A DNA stretch of 64,000 nt. It comes from Roridomyces roridus (Eukaryota; Basidiomycota; Agaricomycetes; Agaricales; Mycenaceae). Below the pieces are notes generated by a model, which ran no database searches, was not told the DNA's origin, and worked only from the letters and a program-made list of their open reading frames with translations. Position 1 is the stretch's first letter. Each line of letters starts with the position of its first letter. Both the position numbers and the translations under genes were made by a program. This document shows positions 10,966-23,851 of this stretch, piece after piece. The stretch spans positions 248,001 through 312,000 of the forward strand of contig JARKIF010000004.1 of NCBI GenBank assembly GCA_029378245.1, in the 5' to 3' direction.

Positions 10966-12766
10966 ATGCGGCACTCCATCGCCTTCATTTCTCTGCTTTT
11001 CCCAGTACTTGCTAGTGCGATAGTCACGTCGAGCGGCGATGTCGTCGGCCACCCAGCCATTGGGCTGCCCGCCGTCACTGAGTATCTGGGGATCCCATTT
11101 GCTCGTGCGCCGATAGGCGAGCTTCGGTTTGCACCACCAGTGGCGTTTGACAGTGCAGCGACTTTCAACGCTACGACCTTTGTGCGTGGTTGAATTCTCT
11201 TTGGAAAGGACCGTACTGACGTAGATGTAGTCCGCGTACATTGCATGTTTATCTTCACATGTCCGTATACTCACCACGATTTAGCGCTTGTCCCTACATC
11301 TCGTCAACGGCGACAATTGCATTTCCCAACAAAACAGCCAATTTCGACAGGATCGTCGGCGCTTTTCTCGGCGCAGGCGGGCTTGTCGGCGAGGACTGCT
11401 TGACGCTGAACGTCTGGGCCAAGACTGTTCCTATGACATCGCGCAGACCAGTAATGGTGTTCTTCTACGGCGGGAGTCAGTGCTCCTCGAGCGAGCGGAG
11501 AAGTATGGGCTGATACCGATTATGAATAGGGTTCGCACTTGGCGGTACAAACAATCCGTTCTACACCGGCCAACATCTTGCGGGTAGCGAGGACGTCGTA
11601 GTCGTCACGGTCAACTACCGCACCAACATCTTCGGCTTCTCGGGTGCTCCCAGCACTAGTCACCAAAACGTCGGCATCCTCGACCAAAGACTCGCCCTCG
11701 AATGGGTGCGCAACAACGCGGCAGCATTCGGCGGGGACGCCTCCCGTATAATCATGTTTGGGCAATCAGCCGGCGGGGCTTCCGTAGACTATCACGCTTT
11801 TGCCTTCCGAGACGACCCCATCGCAGCCGGCCTCATATCACACTCGGGCACCGCATTCTCGCTGGTACAAAACACCGCGGAGGTTTCGGCGCAGCATTGG
11901 AATAATGCGGCCGTCGCAGCTGGGTGTGGATCTGAGGAAGACGAAGAGGCGGTCCTAGCGTGCATGCGCGGTCTTGATTTCACTGCTATCTTGACGGCGG
12001 GAGCATCAGTTGTCAGTGCAGGCAACCCCGCTCTTCTACCAACACCACCGTTCCAACCGACGGTCGATAATGTCACAGTGTTTGCAGATTACACTGCCCT
12101 CGCAGCGGCGGGGACGTTTGCGAAATTGGTGAGTATTGGGTTCGTGGATGTCTTCATCAAGCCGACGTCCTGATATTAATGCACCACAGCCATACCTCCT
12201 AGGCAGTCTAGACAACGAAGCAGGCTTCTACCGCATCCGAGCCTTCACCGCCAACCTCAACATCACCAACGCCCAATGGGACACATTCAACCTCGAAGCC
12301 TTCACCTGCGCCACGGCACACAGCGCCATCGCCCGCGCCGCTCAAGGCATCCCAACGTGGCGATACAGGTATTTTGGAGACTGGGATAATCTGAGGCTGT
12401 TTCCCGGCAGTGGGGCGTACCATGGGAGTGATCTCGAGATGGTTTTCGGTACGGGAAAGGCGGTTAGTGGGGAGGAGGATGGGGTTGTTGAGCAGGAGGT
12501 GAGTGAGTCGATGCGGGGAGCGTGGGGAGCGTTTGCGAGGGATCCGAAGGCGGGGTTGACGAAATTTGGATGGCCTGTGTATGATCCACAAAGAGGTGCC
12601 TCCATGTTGTCGCAACCCCCGAGTGTCAACTAATGTGCTCATAGCCACGCTGGTACGTCTGGCATTCAAGGACGAAGCTCAAGTGTCTTTTGTCAACCCC
12701 AGTGTGTTTGACGAACCGTGTGCGGGTCTTGGAGGCAGTTTGGCTGAGGCTCAAGGAGCTTTCTGA
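10966..12766 (+). CDS. Secreted type-B carboxylesterase / lipase-like
   Basis: The seven-exon model (10966-11181, 11231-11235, 11285-11475, 11530-12128, 12190-12595, 12645-12766 with GT-AG introns) gives 512 residues. Start at 10966 is chosen because it gives a signal peptide (MRHSIAFISLLFPVLASA). The nucleophile elbow GQSAGG lies near residue 216 and EDCLTLNVW and VVVVTVNYR are hallmarks of the carboxylesterase B family. The elbow has Gln instead of the usual Glu. Such enzymes hydrolyse carboxylic esters outside the cell. The frame closes only if a 5 nt exon (11231-11235) is used between two 49 nt introns. Alternatives are a GC donor or a one-base lesion. Next to a CBM1 protein and a Zn2Cys6 regulator, which suggests plant-matter degradation. 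Confidence 0.85.
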
Positions 12767-12946
12767 TTCTGTTACTTATCGACTTAATTCCATTTTGATC
12801 GATGCGAGGAGGTAGGACTGGGGATAATCTTCTGCGTTGCATACCAGCCAGACAGGCATCCCGTGCCCAATATCTCAATAGCCAAGCCCCCCAAGTTCAT
12901 GTCCACTGTCAAAAGAATACCGAGACGGGCGCGAAGATATGCCGCG

Positions 12947-12952
12947 TATAAG
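12947..12952 (+). promoter_or_regulatory. TATA box of the CBM1 gene
   Basis: TATAAG lies 39 bp upstream of the start codon at 12991, so the 5' leader would be very short. Confidence 0.5.
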
Positions 12953-12990
12953 TACTTGAGTGATATTTGTCTGCAGCAGGACCATACACG

Positions 12991-13379
12991 ATGTTCTTAC
13001 ATCCAGCGACTCTTCTGTTCACCTTGCTTGCAGCGAGATCTTGCGTCGCTGGAGGGATTCTTCAATGGGTGCCGTGCAGTCTCTTATAGACGGACGATAT
13101 AGCGTTGTTGACACTGAAATATTTCAGGCACAGTGTGGCGGGGACGGATATGTCTGGAATGACAGTGCGCGAATTCATAAAATCTGCGATCGCGATACCT
13201 TCTCCCAACTTACATCCTCGAAAGCTTGCGCCGACGGGCTCACATGCGTGTATGAGAACTTCTGGTTCTCACAATGTCTCTCGTATCCCCCTCCTGTCCC
13301 CACCACGACCGACGAGCCCGCGCCACCGACTAGTAGTAGTACTGAGACCTCCGAGCCTACCACTCTGGCATTCATGTAA
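12991..13379 (+). CDS. Small secreted protein with one CBM1 cellulose-binding module
   Basis: Three exons (12991-13068, 13128-13164, 13225-13379) give 89 residues. An N-terminal signal peptide (MFLHPATLLFTLLAARSCVA) is followed by a fungal CBM1: QCGGDGYVWND joined across a 60 nt intron to TCADGLTCVYENFWFSQCL, with all four cysteines and an aromatic binding residue. A Pro/Thr/Ser linker follows and the protein ends with no catalytic domain. CBM1 modules bind crystalline cellulose. A linker leading to nothing suggests either a free-standing binding protein or a remnant of a larger cellulase or esterase. The stop lies 43 bp from the stop of the convergent transcription-factor gene, so any former domain has been lost. 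Confidence 0.75.
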
Positions 13380-13422
13380 CAAGCTGTATTCAAAGCTGGA
13401 AGAGAATGAAGCGAAGCATAGT

Positions 13423-16400
13423 CTAATACCCATAACCAGCCTGCACCTGGGCGTGTTGTCCCGCCGCCGCCGAATGAGCATGAGCGTCATACTCCCCAAA
13501 CTGCCCGAGATACATATCCCAATCGGCAACCCTAGAAGCACCATGAGCATCGCACTCTCTCGAAAACAAAACAAATTCAACGCACCCAAACCCAGTCGGC
13601 GCCCTCGCCCAAAGCTCCACCGTATCCGTATCATACTGCATCTGCACATCCCCATCCCCAAGCTCCCAACGTTCATTCATCTCGTACCCTCCTCCGACTG
13701 TCCCACCACCGCCGTTGTCCATTATATAAGGCACCGGAATCACGTACGGTCCGAGTCCATGTCCCTGTCCAGGCTGCGGGTACCCCACATCGTACTCGTA
13801 CCCACCCCCACCCCCAGCGTCACCAGGATAATAAGGCGGATCGAGCACATACCCATTCGCATACCCATGCGCCTGATTATACTGCTGCACGCTAACCTGC
13901 GCACCGCCGCCGTCAAACCACATGTCGTCCACCATATCCGGCGGTGCAGTTTCCAGCACCGGGTCGTACCGCGGTGGGGACATGGGCAGAGGCGTAGAGT
14001 AGACGTCGTTTAACTCGACGTGATGCTCCCCGGCATTGCCATTCCCATTCATCCCATTCCCATTCATAGGAGGAATGTCCGTCTCGACGTAGGAGGGCTG
14101 CGGCAGGGCGGGAGCAGGGAGCGCAAGTTGTTGTTGGACTGCGTGGTGCATGGGCGCCGGCGGTGAAGGCGGTGTCTCCTCCTGCTCGATGGAGCCACTC
14201 GGTGCTGGGCTCGGTGCAGGCTGTGGAGGATCAACGGCAACGAGTTGACGTAGGGTGTCCCTGTAGCCATCTTTAGTGAGAATCATCCACGACAATGAGA
14301 TACGCACAATAGCGCCCCGGCTGAAGGCCACCTAAAAAAACCGTCAATTTTCATCAACAGGATCGAGATATAAGACTCACTGCTGCCGCTGTGCATCCAA
14401 AACGGCCATACACCGATGCACGTCCTCCAAATCTCTCTCCGCAGCCTTGACTCGCCCAGTTCCAGTCGTTCCCGATCCCCAGATGTTAAGCAGCAACACG
14501 ATTCCCGAGGTGAACAACGGCGTCTATGAACGTTGTTCGATGATGACGCAAAAACAAGACGTAGAAGAGTACACACCTGACTAAACCAAAGTGGATTCTT
14601 CGGCCTCCGCTGCTGCTGAATCTGCGCGACGTGGCTACACGCACGCGCGGCAGTGTTGCAAATCGCCAGCGAAGGGAGATGCTACACGCTCATCAGTCAG
14701 TTACACCACGAAAGAATAGAATATCGGCACCGTTGGATTCGCCGCCCTCCGCATCGCAGGGATGAACGGCCGGTGTATAATAATCCTCGTATGGTAATAT
14801 GTACAATGCAGAATCGCACTCTGGTCAAAGAACGTCGGGTCCTCGATCAGGTTGTTTGGGTCCCAGCGTACTAAGATTTTGTTGCAGTAGAAAAGACAAG
14901 ACAAGGAAAGACGACGCACAATGTTCCGGGATCGTCTCAAACCACGTATTCAACGCCGAGTCAAGCTCAACGACAATCTGTTCCTCCCACTTGTCATCAC
15001 CCAGACCGATGAGTAGCTTGCTTCGATTCGTCGAGTACTGTGCCCAGTTCAATTAGCAGCGGCGTATGAGAAGGAGGTCAAACGCACCAGAATCTTGCAA
15101 CTGAAACTCAAAATCCGATTCAACTGCAACATGCATTTGAAGAACGCGATTTTGGACGGTATCTCGGGTGGTTGTCGGAAGAGTGGGGTTGTACTCCCGG
15201 GGGACCCCCAGTATTCGTCGTCGCAGGTGAGTGGCAGTTCAAGGTCGAAACTAAGGCGCGACGTAAGGGCAGGGCAAGCCAAACGCGCCAAACTCACTCG
15301 TGCGACTGCAACGCGATACACCGACCGAGGGCCGTGCTAATCTGGGCGTCGAATAGGAAGAGGACCCTGCATAAATATTAATCCATGACTGCGATAGAGA
15401 CAAGAGGAGACGGACCAAGACGCCCGCTTCTCCAACTCCTGCTCAAACGTGACTCCACCCATATGCTCTCGCATCTTGAATCTATGCGCGCCGATATCCT
15501 GCGAAAGCCGCATCCCGAACCCGACGAGCGTCCAGCACGCCCGCGGGGAGGATGTACAGTCGAGGAACTCTGCAGCGAGCTATCTGACGGTCAATCGGGC
15601 ACCAGGAAGTAAAGAAGGCACTCACACAATACGACTGCAAATCGTACAAGGTCGGATGCACATTCACCAAATGCCCGCTCAGTTCGACCTGGTCGAACCA
15701 CTTCCAGCCTGCCGTCTCGGTGGGCGAGGTATTTGAGAGCGAGACCCGCGGATCAGTCGAGTACCGCGCGCCCACGGCGCAGACCAGTAACAGCACCTTT
15801 GCGAAGCCGCCGTGAGTTTCGTGTAACTTGTGGGTGTAAACGGCTGCTTCAAAGGTGGGACGGTGGAGGAGGGGAAGGAATGCGTTGACGTTGCTAAAGT
15901 AGAGCCTGATGAGGGCGTCCAGAAGATCGGGATCAGGGAAGAGGTAGTCTCGCCGGGGTGGCGGAATTGGAGCTTCCCACTTTGAAAAATGAGGCAAAGA
16001 TAGGATAATAGGTATAGCGACGCACCGTTTTGATACTACTGGGCGCATCCAGCGCTATAAAATTGCTCATTTCTAACCCCGCCTTTGCCATCTTCTGCCT
16101 CCGCTTCTTGTTCCTGAGGTCGATGGCAGCCTTGACGAGCATCGCCCCAGACGATTTGCCTTGGAAGCCCTGCGCAGCCGTGTTGTTAATGTCGAGCGCG
16201 CGGAAGCTCGCTTCGATATCGACAAAGGTTAGGTCGTCGGCGGTGGGAATTGGGAAGGGGTTGTTGAGTCGTTGGATCGCGTTGCTCACGAGCTGTACGC
16301 CCGGGCTCCGCTGGGAATTGGCTTTGGCGAGCAAGGCCTCGACGGTTTTGAGTCGCGCCTCCAGAGCTTCAATGTAGCTCTTGGTAGGCGTGGATGACGA

Positions 16401-16757
16401 CCCGTCGGCACCGTCGTGCTCAGTTAGCCGGAACTGATTCGCTGCTCAAGATTTTCAGAGTGCAGGACAGAGCTTGTGTACACACTGCGGATGGCTCGAT
16501 GTATGTGCAGATAAAGTTGTGCTTCGAGCAGTGAGCACAAACTTCGCCCCCGTCGCCTGTTTTCTCGACCCTTAGAAGAAGAATGACGCGGACTTCGGCA
16601 CCGACTCACATCGGCCTGGATGTGGTCGTCAAGGGCAGTCTGGGTCCTGAGAGAAGGGATCCATACGTTTCTTTCGTCTGCACATGTCGCACGCCCTCTG
16701 GACGCGTTTTTGCTTCTTGGATGTCTGGTGCTCATTGTCGTCGTCCGAGGAGGACAT
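13423..16757 (-). CDS. Zn2Cys6 fungal transcription factor
   Basis: Long multi-exon gene. The first exons give a canonical zinc cluster: CDMC, six residues (RRKKRR), CDGGEV, CAHC, six residues, C, i.e. Cx2Cx6Cx5Cx2Cx6C, formed across introns at about 16600-16665. A coiled segment (SYIEALEARLKTVEALLAK) and a fungal-specific transcription-factor domain follow (LYFSNVNAFLPLLHRPTFEA, SSPRACWTLVGFGMRLSQDIGAHR, ALGR). The C-terminal 300 residues are rich in Pro, Gly, Gln and Tyr with low-complexity stretches, likely an activation region. I followed most exon joins through the regulator domain to the stop and found no break. It acts in the nucleus; targets unknown. Closeness to the carboxylesterase, CBM1 and aminotransferase genes makes local control possible but unproven. 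Confidence 0.85.
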
Positions 16758-17457
16758 GGTGGTTAGTGACAAGATTGATTAGCCGACATCAATGGAATTT
16801 CCAATTTGGATAGGATTTGTAAGACAGCCGAGTCAAAGCCGAATTGTTTGCTTGATCGGAGAGGTGCATGGACGTTTACGCCAAGTAACACGCCAAGGCG
16901 GGTCTCCAAGAAACAGCGCTCGCAGCGCTCGAGGGGTGCCCCGAGAGGAGTCAGAGTCCTGAGTTGCGTAATTTGTGCTCCGGCAATCACTTTGCCGATC
17001 AGATCGACACCACGTCATACACTGTTGCCCTCCGCCACCGCAACCCCCAGGTTGGAGTTCACGCAACGAGCGCTGTTCTTTCGTTCCCGGGTCTAAAACT
17101 TCAGCGTCCCTTACCCTGATCCTCGAGCGCCGCCGACGCACCACGATGCCCCTTGGGTCTCCCCTTCTCGTCCAAATTCTCGTCACTCCCGTGTCTTGGC
17201 CGGACTCCATCGCCGTTCTCGTACTTTGCATCGGTTACCGCCTACTCCTTCCGCCGCCATGACTTTCTGCAACTTATTTGACCACCGCGGACTCTCCCGC
17301 CCCATTCCAGCAACTTGACTCTGGTCGATCACCACACTAGACAACAGACGTGATTTGATTATAAGATATTAAGAAAGCAATAGATCAAGAAAGCAAGACT
17401 AGTCTTGGTGGCCAAGCACACCACTTCTATCCAAGAACACAACCCGACACAACCCGC
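16758..17457. other. Upstream region of the transcription factor
   Basis: About 700 bp between the start of the Zn2Cys6 gene and the stop of the aminotransferase gene, both on the minus strand. Short plus-strand frames near 16806-17262 are CT-rich and without motif. No gene called. Confidence 0.4.
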
Positions 17458-19545
17458 TCAAAGCACCGCATTCGCCTCGACCGCCGCGGCAAGTTCATTC
17501 ACCGGTACCACCACCGACTTCTTGACGAGGCTCCTGCCACGCTCGCCACTGTCTACCGAGGACTCAGAGTCGGAGGTATAGGCTGTAGCTGATGCTGAGA
17601 CGCCCGACGACTCCTCCGAGTCAACGTCAGAGTAGGATTCGACATCGACGTCAATCTCGGGCAGAGTCTCATCCAAAGGCGCTTCAGGGACCTTGAACGC
17701 CTTTTCGAGACGACGAAGGGCTTGCTACTCACGGCGTCAGAAGTTGAAATCACCTTTGGAGCAAGACTTACAATCATGATTGGACGAGCCTGTGTGAATA
17801 TGAGCCGGAAACGAGTCTGGACAGGGTCCGCCATGAGGTTCGTCGGTTTCTAAGACCATCGTTGGGTATCTTATCGAAGAACATCAATAGGAAAAACTCA
17901 CTATGAACACGCCCTCGCGAATGATGGCCGCAACAGCGATATCAAGCCGCTCCAGGGGGGCGAGATGTGCCGGCGCGATCCGATCTAGGAACGGTGCAAA
18001 ATCAACGACAACGTACACCCCGGCATTGGCCCGGGTGAATTCCAGCCCGTGGAAAGTCAACCACCCGGCAGCGAATTCATACGCCTCCTTTACCATACGC
18101 CGGTTATCTTCAAGGAACCGCTCGACAAATGGGCGGTCCTGGAGCACGCGTGCGAAGAGGAGGTCGCTGACGGAGGAGATGGGCGTCGCGAGGAAGAGAG
18201 GCCGGATGAGGTTGATGAGTTGAGGGTTGGCGGGTGAGATGAACAAGCCCACTGTGCGTCTCTTCAACAAAGGTCCAATGTGGAATCAAGGGAGCACTCA
18301 CATTTGAGCCCACTAGCGCCAAAGTCCTTCGTAGGGCTCGTGAGGACGTGCACCCGCTCAGGGTCGACACCCATCGCGGCCAAATCATACGTGAGTACGG
18401 ATTCAAACGGCTCGTTTGCGGCAGGTGGGTATGCCGAATCCCGATAGGTCGACAACCCGTAGACCTCATCGACGATCAAGTGGATGTTGTACTTTCAATA
18501 TCATCAGCGGCGCCACTTCAAGGGAAGATTGTGACAAACCTTCTGAGCGAGAAGCGCGTATCCCTTGATGGTCTCGCTCGGTACGATTTGTGGGATGGGG
18601 TTGTGCGGGTTCGGGATGAGCATCACCCGAATCTTGATGCCCAACCGCTCGCTCTCGAGAATCTTGCGCTCAAGATAGGGCAGTGCATCCGTCGACAGCG
18701 AGTCCACATCGGCGGGGATTTCCGCCAGCATGAGGACCGCCAACGCAGGGTGCATGATATCCCTCACATAATCGTCTGTCGGTTCAAAATGTCAGCGTCC
18801 CGAGCAGAGCGTATCGAGATTCTCCGGACGAACCGTAAAACGGCTACGGGGACTCAGTCAGAATCAAGCCTGGGGAAAACAAGGGCCGACTCACAGCGCT
18901 CATTAACACACCCTCGCCCTCGCCCGCCAGAGCCCAGACCGCCTGTGCGAGCACCGCGCCGATACCCGGTCCAGCAACAGAGTTGTCTCCTAAAAATATT
19001 TTTAAACGCCGATTAGAATGAATCAATCTCCGCAGCCCAAGATTGAGTTTGACGCACTCGTGACCGGGACCCTCGGATGAATATGGTCATTGATGTATTG
19101 GGGCAAGAGATCTTCCACAGTAGGAAGCGTCGATTTGATCAACGTCGCTCGGTACCTGAGATGTTGCGTCCGGAGAGTTGTTATCGGACGAGAAAAGTGC
19201 TAGAGGTTGATAACAGTCAGTGAGTTGGAAAGACAGATGACAAGCAATATACCTCGATCAGGCGCGGGCTCAACAGCGAGTTTTCGGCGATGGAGAGGTT
19301 GATACAGCTGTCCGGATACAGCTCAGGGTCGTGGAATGGACCTGGGGGAGGCGCACTGCGACGAAAGAGTCAGTCATCCAGCGAGGAAACGCGGGTCGCG
19401 TGCTGAAGCGAGTGCTACGCGCGGATCTACGCGAGAAGCGCGCCCAGGTATCTTTGGAGTCGAACCAGCTGACTTACTATGCGTGGGGCGGGGGGAAACC
19501 TAGGCGTTTCACAGCGCGGTTGGAAAGCGGGGGAAGAGGGGACAT
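17458..19545 (-). CDS. PLP-dependent aminotransferase (class I/II, ACC synthase-like)
   Basis: About eleven exons with good GT-AG introns. Start ATG at 19545 (MSPLPPLSNRAVKR). Recognisable blocks: INLSIAENSLL near the N-terminus, DNSVAGPGIGAVLAQ, PFYDDYVRDIMHP (two introns needed to form it), NPHNP of the cofactor site, LIVDEVYGLS with the PLP aspartate region, and SPTKDFGASGLK with the Schiff-base lysine. These match fungal proteins annotated as 1-aminocyclopropane-1-carboxylate synthase-like aminotransferases. The true substrate is open. Unusual is an acidic Ser/Asp-rich C-terminal tail (DVESYSDVDSEESSG and beyond). A 5' copy of this gene, lacking the start and the active-site lysine, is inserted in block B at 32075-33015. 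Confidence 0.85.
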
Positions 19546-21949
19546 GAGAGCTCAGAGGGGACGAGGTGGGTGAAAGTGGGTGCAGCTATCCAAGCGAGTG
19601 GGTCCAAGGTTAAAAAGCCACAGCGGACTGATATCATCAAACACGCCCCGGCACGACCGGTCGACCCTATTTACTTCAGTACTGTTTCAAACTCGCATGC
19701 CAACATCTCTGATGGAAGCGTGACAAAGACTTCCGTCATCATCTCTTTCTTTCATTCCTCGGCTCCTGGTTCACGCTTCTCGCCACTGGCCCGTTCCTGC
19801 TTGGTACTCTTTTACGGCACCAGGAACGACCGTGTTCTTGGTGAGCAACACTGCCAATCCCTGCAGCTCTCTTGGCGATTCCCACCGCCAACGCGGCGGA
19901 TGCGCAGGTCCGACTGCAATTGTACCCATTTACAGCATCTGGAAGCATTTGCTTATTCCCCGTTCTTTCGTTGCTGCCTCGTGCCCAGCGACTCAACAAA
20001 ACCTCGGAAATATACAGCACTCCAAATGGGTTCAACACCTGCAAGTATATAGCGCCTATTTGAGGGGGCGTTTCATTGGTCAGAGCGGTGATCTATAACA
20101 AGCAATTTTCATCCAACTCGGCATCTCCGTGGGTGAAAATCGCAGGGGGAAACCCAGCCGCAGTTTGTCTGCCAATCACGACACATCATCACCGAGCGCG
20201 GCCGAGTCTTGGTCGGGACATTCCGCATGGGCTTCTTCACCGTGGGAGGCCGCGCCGTGGGCGCCCGCTGCATATCTTCTTCTCTAGACTGTGGGTCCCC
20301 TTCTGTTTGGAAGCCGAGATAACCTCAGCGGCGTAATGGCCATGACCACAGGCGCCGCTCGCACTCCACAAACGGCACTGCTGGCACCCAGCCCAAGCCT
20401 GCCCAAGCCAAAGTAACTTGACTCTTTCCGCTAGCCACGGAACGCGCCCGAGGGAATCGTGCATACGTGGCTCCACGTGGGGCGGTGTCACGGCAATGGC
20501 TGTTCTGGCGTTGGTGTTCTCGTTTAATTTTCTGCCTTCCGGGCGTACGGCAGGCATTTTGGGTTAGTTTTCCGGTCGTGGGGGTCCTGGTTCCTTGCGG
20601 CCCTGACAATCACCAGCTCCCATTGTCTGTCAGTGCACCATCCAACGATCCGGGCTCAATCCGGGCTTAAAATTACACTAGGACAGCCGCTGTCCAAGAC
20701 TCTTTGCCGCGTGCCTAATTTTCCTTCTTCTTTTGGAGAGTGCGGTGATCCTTGGCACGGCATATTGGGCGCGGCTACAAGCTCGTTTAGCCTGCTTGAA
20801 TTCTTCCTTTCGCAAGTCCGTTCAACCGCCCATCAGGCCAAGTACAACGTTTTCGGTCACGGGTTCTGGCAGCGTCAGCGTTCGTAATGTTTGTGCAATC
20901 CATTCATTCCAGGTGTCCCCCGTCCGTGCAGAGATATAGAGATGCTCCCGGTTATCTGGGAAAAGTAATTTAGGAGTTGAACACAGTGATGTTAATCAGA
21001 GTTCAACGTCCAACAGCCGCTGCGTCATCACTGATTGGTTTCCCTTCCACAGAGGCGCTCAGTACTTATGAGGAACTTATTTCTCCTTGGCGATCCCGCC
21101 TAACACGGGGGCTCTTGAGGAGCAGACTCGGAGCGTCAAAATTTCTCCGACATCCCTGCGTCCGACGTATTTCGGGATTCTACCGGCACGGGCACTGATT
21201 TGCGCCGGCTCCCCAACACCACCTGACCCAGCCGCTGTCATGTGCATGTACCCCTGGCCCGAATTCAAAACAATTTGACTGCACGATAAATGGCTGACTT
21301 CGGCTATCCCCCAGAAACCGAGGGTCGGCCGGGTTCTACCGCTCCGGGAGATGATTAACGGCAAACGCAACTCTCACGCTGCTCGGTTGGGAATCTAATG
21401 GTGCTAAGGTGAGAGGATTAGCAGTCAGGCATCCCAGGCCCGAAGTAATGAAGAGATCGATCCGGCGAACCAATTATCGTATTATGCACGACGGAAGCCG
21501 CCGAACTGAGCGAAAAGAAACGCCGTTGGATATTGAAATTGAGAACAGACGTGCGAGAAACTTGATAATATTGCGTGCTCGACCTCCAGCGCCACAGGGT
21601 ACGATTAACGACGTCTCGGTGGACGTCGGGTTCGGTTGTAAATGAAGCCCAGACTCAATTACTTATCTCAGTGCTGCATTCATCGCATAGTAAAGATAAG
21701 GCCGGGTAAAGACGGCTCCGAGTTTACTAGCTTGTTTTTCAATGTCAATGTAAAGATCGGGTCTCCACTGACTCCTGATCTACGTGTCGGTACCAATCAT
21801 TGCAGGTACCGGCCTGCAAGTTGAACTCCAAAAAATCGCTGGGCGTATATAGTTTCGGTTGAATGTACAAGTACCAGACCTATTGGAGACACGATGCGAG
21901 GGCCGGTACATGAAACGTTCAAATGCTTGGACACCGGGGTTTCCGAAGG

Positions 21950-22510
21950 TCCGAAGCCGAGCAATTCCGACAGGTCGAGGGAGTTCTTTGCCGCATTCCG
22001 GGAAACACGGCACGGAGATGAGCATTTGCTTCTGGAGGTTGTGAAATGAAAATGGGAAGCAAGCTTCATTGGGCCTCAGGGTCGATGGCGCCCGAGCCCG
22101 GGACCTCCATCGCAACAGGCCGAGGCCCATCTCATCTGAATTTTTGCTATCATTCCAAGGAAGCTTCATTTCCTTGACGAATGGAAATCGACTTCAGGTT
22201 ACGGCAGTCCCGGGTCATCTCATGTCATCTCCAGTGTCCTTGAGCTCAGATGAGAATATTGCTCCTCTACGGATCAACTGTGGATACAATCTTGCGAAGC
22301 CGAGCCATTCCGAGATCGCTGCCCAAGTCGGACGCCGCAACGGAGCTCTTGGACGTATTCCGGGCAGCACGGCACGAAGTTGAGCGCTGGCGACATTCGC
22401 TTCTGCCGGTTTCGAAATAAATCGGAGTCAGGGTCAACGAGGCACAAGGCCGAGCCCATCTCTTCTCAATTTCTGCTATCATTCCAAGGAAGCTTCATTT
22501 CCCTGCGCCT
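21950..22510. repeat. Diverged tandem duplication, about 330 bp period
   Basis: Two blocks share a long common end (TGCTATCATTCCAAGGAAGC and following at 22145-22173 and 22474-22502) and similar interiors (GCCGAGCMATTCCGA, CACGGCAC, GGCCGAGSCCATCTC). The spacing is 329 bp. The interior has diverged and has indels, so the duplication is old. Confidence 0.55.
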
Positions 22511-22611
22511 CAGGTAAAAAAAAAGTCTCGGGTCTCCAACGCGGTCCACGTCGTCTTTGAGATTGAGATAAAGATAAGACCGAGCGGGCCGGATCTGGCC
22601 GGATACAATTC

Positions 22612-22675
22612 CCGTGACCGTTAGGTAAGGGTTTCTATATTCCCGCTACCGTTAGGTAAGGGTTTCTTATAGGGA
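22612..22675. repeat. Two-copy 31 bp tandem repeat
   Basis: CCGTTAGGTAAGGGTTTCT occurs twice, 31 bp apart, each copy followed by an AT-rich tail. It superficially recalls telomere repeats but the unit is not (TTAGGG)n. Confidence 0.55.
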
Positions 22676-23851
22676 GTACCTTTTGACAGCACAGTCGGTA
22701 AATCACACTTTTCGTCAGCAGCTTTAGTCACAAGCACATTTTGGCTGGAGCTGCAGGAATGCCGGTTTCTCGGCACGGATCGGCTTGTGTCTTGTGACCT
22801 GCTGACGAACAATGGTTTGCGTAAACAACATCATCATCGTCATTTCCTCTCCACCTAGACCTTGCCCTTCGCGCCTTCGCTGGAAACCCTCAATCCGCCA
22901 CCGTGGCCTTTCTGTCTCCTCATATAACTAGGTATTGCTTTGCAGTTTGAATCCAATCGATCGCTCCGAGTCTCGCTCGTTGCCCAGTGGACTTGACATC
23001 AACAACTGGGATACCTTCTTGCGAATCCGACGTTGAAAAGAAGACATCCTTCAGCTCTCTGGCACATGCTCGCCGTGTCAGGCTGCAACTCTGGTCCAAG
23101 GGGCAAGACGAGGCCGCACATGTTATCGAGGGATGGCCAAGACAGCGGAATCGTTGAGGCGCGTGCGTGAGATGGCAGATCTGACATAGTACGGCGGCAT
23201 ACAGCTCGGGCTATCCAACCTAAAGACGACGAAGAATCATTATGCCGTGAGCCGTGGCCTGCTCCCTGGAAGACAATTGCTCAGGGCCAATGCAAGTGCG
23301 TTTTACATCTTTTGTTCTCCGTCGCTCCTTGAATCTCATGCTAGGCTGTCTAACACAATGATTGGAGAACACGCCTGCAGTGCACACATAATATGTCCGC
23401 ACTCCCATCCCTCACTTGGCAACCTTTGCGTTGGAGTCTCGACCTCGGGCGGTCACGGCTTAGATCTGTGGTATGGCTATTTGCTTTGACAATATTCTGA
23501 CCGCTGACCCTCTCACAGAACGCGGGAGATCGGTGCAAGAACTACCTAACAGCGAGGTCTTCGCGAGGTTGCCGAGCTCCGAGAACCAGGTAAGTGTCGA
23601 CGCCTGCAACCTTTCGGTTCCTTGAACCCCGTCCATCCATACCCATTCTTTGGCCAGAAAACCTCCTGCCAGTCTTTCCAACCCTTTCCATCAATCTCTA
23701 CCGTGATACTGGCTCAGTGTATATATATATTCGCTGATTGCTGTGCTGGACTCGGGAATGGATTGTTTTGGAACCTTTTTGTCCGCCGCTCTCGCTTTGT
23801 CACCCCGCTCTTCGTTGAGAACGCCGATGACCGCAGCTCTACTTCCTGGAT

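Noticed and set aside
13105..14013. 302-residue plus-strand frame
   Set aside because: It runs antisense to the Pro/Gly-rich end of the Zn2Cys6 gene; composition explains the open frame.
22612..22675. Internal telomere repeats
   Set aside because: Two 31 bp units contain GGGTTT and TTAGG but no run of TTAGGG.
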